Shown here in pieces: positions 61,118 through 64,000 of a DNA stretch of 64,000 nt. Position numbers and translations under genes: made by a program. The number at the start of each line of letters is the position of its first letter. Position 1 is the first letter of the stretch. The stretch is from Streptomyces specialis (lineage in GTDB: Bacteria > Actinomycetota > Actinomycetes > Streptomycetales > Streptomycetaceae). The notes under the pieces are model-generated. The model had not been told where the DNA came from, did not search any database, and saw nothing but the letters and a program-made list of their open reading frames with translations. The stretch lies in contig NZ_LN929893.1 of assembly GCF_001493375.1 (NCBI RefSeq), forward strand, positions 416,059-480,058, given 5' to 3'.

Positions 61118-61705
61118 CCGTATGCGCTCCCGCGACAGCACCATCAGGTCTGTGCTCGTTGCCACGGCCAGGGTGCGGCCGGTGGGGGAGAAGCCGAAGG
61201 TGCGTAGGGGGGCATGGGTGGTGTGGTGGATGTGCCACCAGTCGCCGCCGGCCGGGCCGTGGTAGAGGCCGCCGTCCGTCGAGAGCAGGACGCGGTGGTG
61301 GGGCCAGTCCGGGCTGACCACGTCCAGGGTCCAGCCGTCGTCCGTCGTCGCGTGCAGGCCGCCGCCGTGGAGGCCGGCGATCGGGATGGGAGTGCCGGTC
61401 AGCGGGCCGAGGCCGGGGCAGGTCAGGTGCGGGCCCGTCGGGTCGGTGGTGCCCGGGTCGGGGTCGCGGTCGCGGGCCAGGCGCGCGCCGGTGGCCGCGT
61501 CGAACAGGCCGTGGCCGTCCAGGGAGACGACCATCACCAGGTCGTGGCCGGTCTCCGGGTGCCGCGCGAAGCCGATGCCGAGGAGGCCGCCGATCCGGAT
61601 CGCCGGTGCGGCCGGGCCGAACACCGGGTGCCACGGGGCCGGGGCAGGGGAGACGGGGGCGGCGAGGAAGCGCTCCCGGAGCTGGACTTCGTACTCGGTG
61701 AACAT
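61046..61705 (-). CDS. Hypothetical protein, beta-rich
   Basis: This 219-residue protein starts MFTEYEVQLRERFLAA; ATG 61705 is preferred to 61720. It contains repeated short strands (HDLVMVVSLDGHGLFDAATG, GWTLDVVSPDWPHHRVLLST, RTFGFSPTGRTLAVATSTDL) that look like propeller blades or a WD-type half. The 3' end overlaps the convergent MrcB-N gene by 72 bases. Confidence 0.65.
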   Translation of the reverse strand: MFTEYEVQLRERFLAAPVSPAPAPWHPVFGPAAPAIRIGGLLGIGFARHPETGHDLVMVVSLDGHGLFDAATGARLARDRDPDPGTTDPTGPHLTCPGLGPLTGTPIPIAGLHGGGLHATTDDGWTLDVVSPDWPHHRVLLSTDGGLYHGPAGGDWWHIHHTTHAPLRTFGFSPTGRTLAVATSTDLMVLSRERIRSGADDSPLDGRAGTRPAFGGLPS

Positions 61706-61837
61706 CGCGCTCCATCCCACGCTTTCAGTGAGTATGACGTTACGGTCGGTCGTCGCGACGCGCTAGACAGGCAACGTTCACCTAGCCGGTGCCTACCGGT
61801 CACACACCGAGGGCGCCGCACGGGCACAGTCGGGGAT

Positions 61838-62794
61838 ATGAAGGTCAGGCTGCGACCCGGAAGTGTGGCACGCGCGGAAGATCTGATCACCGCGTGTGTG
61901 CGTGAGTGCGCCGGCTACCTCATGGGGCTGGACACGCTGGACGGCGCAGCGGCGCCGGAGCGGACCAAGCTGGTGTCGGCCATCGGGACGCTCGTCGCGG
62001 AGCAGGCCGCGTACGAACCGTCCGCCGACCGTTCCTTCGACGCCCTGCTGAACGTCGGCCGTCTCGCGCTCGACGCCGGCGAAGTGCGGCTCGCGCGCCG
62101 CCTCGCCGACGCGGGGGGGGCGCTGCGCAGCCGGTCGGGGGATGCCTGGCGACTGCGCGCGCAGGCCCTGGCGGCGGACGGGCGCGAGGCCGACTCGGTC
62201 CACGCCTACGGCCGCTCGGAGGAGTTCGGCGGGGAGCAACGGCACATCGGCGTGGAGGAGTTCCGCGCCCGGATCGCCGGACGCGCGGTCTGCGTCGTCG
62301 CCAACGGCGAGCACGTCGCCGCCGGTGGCATGGGCGGCGAGATAGACGGCTACGACGTGGTCGTACGGCTCGACTCGTTCCAGACCCACACCCCCGGCAC
62401 CGGCGACCGCACCGACGTGCACGCCGTCTCGCACCGCAGCGAGGGCCCCGGCTGGCGGCGGCGCGTGGAGACGCGGCTGGTGTTCGGCGACAAGCCCGCC
62501 GAGTGGCAGGCCGCCATCGCGCGGAAACTCGTCCCCGGCGCGCAGGCCCACGTCGGGGACCTGTCGTTGAGCCGCCCCCTCCGCGACCCGGCCCTGATCG
62601 GGGAGCCCCACTGGGCGGCCGACGCCGGCACCGGGTTCACCGTCGCACGGCTGCTGGACTTCCTCGACGTCAGTCCGCGCCTCGACCTCATCGGCTTCGG
62701 GGCACCCGGCTCGCTCCGCCCCGAGGAACGTCAGTGGGTCCTCGCCCGCGCCCGCGGTCGCAGCGCCGACGGCATGCGCATCAGCCTGCGATAG
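61838..62794 (+). CDS. GT29-like (sialyltransferase-family) protein
   Basis: The 318-residue protein has an N-terminal helical region (to about residue 145), then a domain like glycosyltransferase family 29: AVCVVANGEHVAAGGMGGEI and DGYDVVVRLDSFQTHTPGTG resemble sialylmotif L, and ADAGTGFTVARLLDFLDVSP, RLDLIGFGAPGS resemble sialylmotif S. GT29 enzymes transfer sialic acid from CMP-sialic acid in animals; bacterial members are rare and their donors unknown. ATG at 61838. It shares 14 bases with the convergent PrsW gene. Confidence 0.65.
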   Translation: MKVRLRPGSVARAEDLITACVRECAGYLMGLDTLDGAAAPERTKLVSAIGTLVAEQAAYEPSADRSFDALLNVGRLALDAGEVRLARRLADAGGALRSRSGDAWRLRAQALAADGREADSVHAYGRSEEFGGEQRHIGVEEFRARIAGRAVCVVANGEHVAAGGMGGEIDGYDVVVRLDSFQTHTPGTGDRTDVHAVSHRSEGPGWRRRVETRLVFGDKPAEWQAAIARKLVPGAQAHVGDLSLSRPLRDPALIGEPHWAADAGTGFTVARLLDFLDVSPRLDLIGFGAPGSLRPEERQWVLARARGRSADGMRISLR

Positions 62795-63995
62795 CGAAGC
62801 CGAGGTCGGAACGGGCCGCCGCGATCGTCGGCGGTCCGGCCAGCTTCCTGTGCCGCCGTACGCGGTCGAGGAGTTCACGCTCGCGGGCGGCGAAGTCCGG
62901 CCCGGCGGCCTTCCGTTCGGCCTGCTCGCGCAGCAACGCCAGGGACGTGGCCGCCGCCTGGTAATCGGCGACCGCCCGCCAGCCCGCGTACCCGTGCTCC
63001 TTGCGCGCCAGCCGCCGTGACAACGAGCGCCGCCGCGGCGACACCAGCGCCGGCAACTCGGCGGCCGTCAGCCACCCCGACGCCACGTACAGCGGCAACA
63101 TCTCTTCCACGACGCGCAGTTGGCGCCGCCGCGTCCAGGTCGCCAGCCAGCACAACAGGCAGAACACCGGAATCATCACCAGCCCGTAGACCAGGCAGAC
63201 CCCGAACACGTCCATCGACGCCGACGCGTTCCACGCCGAGTGCAGCCCCATCGCCGCCGCCAGCCCGGCCAGCGGCAGCAGCCCCCGCGCCCGGCGCCGG
63301 TCCCGGGCCAGCACCGCCGCCAGGCCGAACCCGACGCCGGTCAGCGCCGTGAACACCGGGTGCGCGGCGGGCGCGAGCACCACGCGGATGAAGAACGTCA
63401 CCGCCGTGCGCGACCCCAGCAGGTCCACTCCGCCGAGCCCCGCCGCCCGGTCCTGCGTGAAAGCGCTGCCCAGATAGAGGATGTTCTCGGTGAACGCGAA
63501 ACCGGTCGCCGTGACACCCGCCGTCACGATGCCGGCCAGGATCCCGTGGAACGCGTGTGGCCGGCGCAGGAACAGCAGCAGCACCGCCACCGCCTTGCTC
63601 GACTCCTCCACCACCGGGGCGATGACGGTGAGTTCGAGCGTGTCGGCGTGGGTGGGCGCGATCGTCGCCGCCTCGTCCGTCAGCAGCCGCACCAGTAACC
63701 CGTTGGTCACCAGCGCGAACAGCGTGGCCGCGCACGCGCCCCAGCCGAACGCGAACGCCAGCGCCCGCCACGGCTTCGGCGCCTGGGCGTCCACCCAGCG
63801 CAGGGCGCCGAGCAGGAACGGCACCGGCAGCAGCGCGAGCAACAGCCCCGCCGAGAAACCCTCGAAGCCCGTTTCCCGCCAGATCAGTCCGGCCACGATC
63901 AGCCCGCACAGCGGCAGCGTCACGGCGACCGCGCGGCGCGCGGGGAGGTACGGGGAGAGGCGCTCGAAGAAGCGTGGGGCGAACGATGGGCGCAC
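62781..63995 (-). CDS. PrsW family intramembrane metalloprotease
   Basis: This 404-residue membrane protein has the PrsW motifs: VIAPVVEESSKAVAVLLLFL (EExxK), GFAFTENILYLGSAF (FxxxEN) and VVLAPAAHPVFTALTGVGFG (HxxxxxxxG) set in about eight hydrophobic segments. A charged C-terminal tail of about 110 residues lies in the cytoplasm. Bacillus PrsW cleaves the anti-sigma factor RsiW. GTG at 63995 is the first possible start, at the window edge, so the true start could lie beyond. Confidence 0.85.
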   Translation of the reverse strand: MRPSFAPRFFERLSPYLPARRAVAVTLPLCGLIVAGLIWRETGFEGFSAGLLLALLPVPFLLGALRWVDAQAPKPWRALAFAFGWGACAATLFALVTNGLLVRLLTDEAATIAPTHADTLELTVIAPVVEESSKAVAVLLLFLRRPHAFHGILAGIVTAGVTATGFAFTENILYLGSAFTQDRAAGLGGVDLLGSRTAVTFFIRVVLAPAAHPVFTALTGVGFGLAAVLARDRRRARGLLPLAGLAAAMGLHSAWNASASMDVFGVCLVYGLVMIPVFCLLCWLATWTRRRQLRVVEEMLPLYVASGWLTAAELPALVSPRRRSLSRRLARKEHGYAGWRAVADYQAAATSLALLREQAERKAAGPDFAARERELLDRVRRHRKLAGPPTIAAARSDLGFAIAG

Positions 63996-64000
63996 CCGAC

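Overview
The window is high-GC DNA with tightly packed genes, many GTG starts and repeated 4-base ATGA/GTGA overlaps. The gene content (a gvpOAFGYZJLSK gas-vesicle locus, dnaE2 with a Y-family polymerase, an AfsR-like regulator, many GntR/MarR/XRE-type regulators, LAxTG-type sorting signal) points to Streptomyces or a close relative in the Streptomycetaceae. No rRNA or tRNA gene belonging to the organism, no CRISPR array and no insertion sequence was seen.

Layout. 1-0.5 kb: two coupled small genes on the minus strand, one frameshifted and one running off the left edge. 0.6-6.6 kb: urea ABC transporter operon urtABCDE plus a signal-less AmiC/UrtA-like binding protein. 6.8-12.6 kb: MarR regulator, then the ten-gene gas-vesicle operon. 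12.5-14.8 kb: 5-oxoprolinase operon pxpABC, convergent with gvp. 14.9-19.95 kb: two DUF202 membrane proteins (the second broken by adapter sequence), MaoC hydratase, XRE/TPR regulator, homogentisate dioxygenase and a GntR regulator. 20-24.9 kb: small protein, AAA ATPase, lipoprotein, AraC, VOC protein and a DrrAB-type ABC exporter. 24.9-27.9 kb: frameshifted AfsR-like regulator. 28-33 kb: DUF6204 protein, MarR regulator with a palindromic operator, a second DrrAB-type exporter broken by adapter sequence, and a membrane NACHT NTPase. 33.1-36.7 kb: gene remnants, then a secreted metalloprotease whose sortase-type tail is separated from it by adapter sequence. 37-41.75 kb: regulator, trypsin-like protease, pirin, truncated gene and secreted protein. 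41.8-45.3 kb: LacI regulator with operator pair, GH13 alpha-glucosidase, GntR. 45.5-48.2 kb: MarR, DoxX, LigB-type dioxygenase, LysE exporter. 48.2-52.7 kb: dnaE2-Y-polymerase operon with an SOS-like box; the Y-polymerase is broken by adapter sequence. 52.7-57.4 kb: virginiamycin-B-lyase-like protein, P-loop kinase, HAD phosphatase, HD phosphohydrolase, TPR protein, methyltransferase. 57.5-59.8 kb: GntR with shared operator motifs, small coupled ORF, anti-sigma-like ATPase, pentapeptide protein. 60-64 kb: low-GC MrcB-N/nuclease-like protein, hypothetical protein, GT29 sialyltransferase-like protein, PrsW protease.

The strongest unusual signal is technical, not biological. Six places carry error-containing copies of Illumina Nextera adapter sequence (15462-15576, 29853-30030, 35482-35600, 36583-36608, 40719-40850, 48997-49030). 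They break or truncate a DUF202 gene, an ABC exporter, a metalloprotease, a hypothetical gene and a Y-family polymerase, and one is followed by an exact 93-bp copy of part of lacI. These genes should be treated as assembly casualties, not natural pseudogenes, and the sequence order across the sites as unproven.

The best biological leads are the stand-alone MrcB-N plus PD-(D/E)XK-like protein at 60.0 kb (possible restriction/defence gene), the bacterial GT29-like protein at 61.8 kb, the membrane NACHT NTPase at 31 kb, and the LAxTG-anchored metalloprotease that appears when the adapter break is removed.
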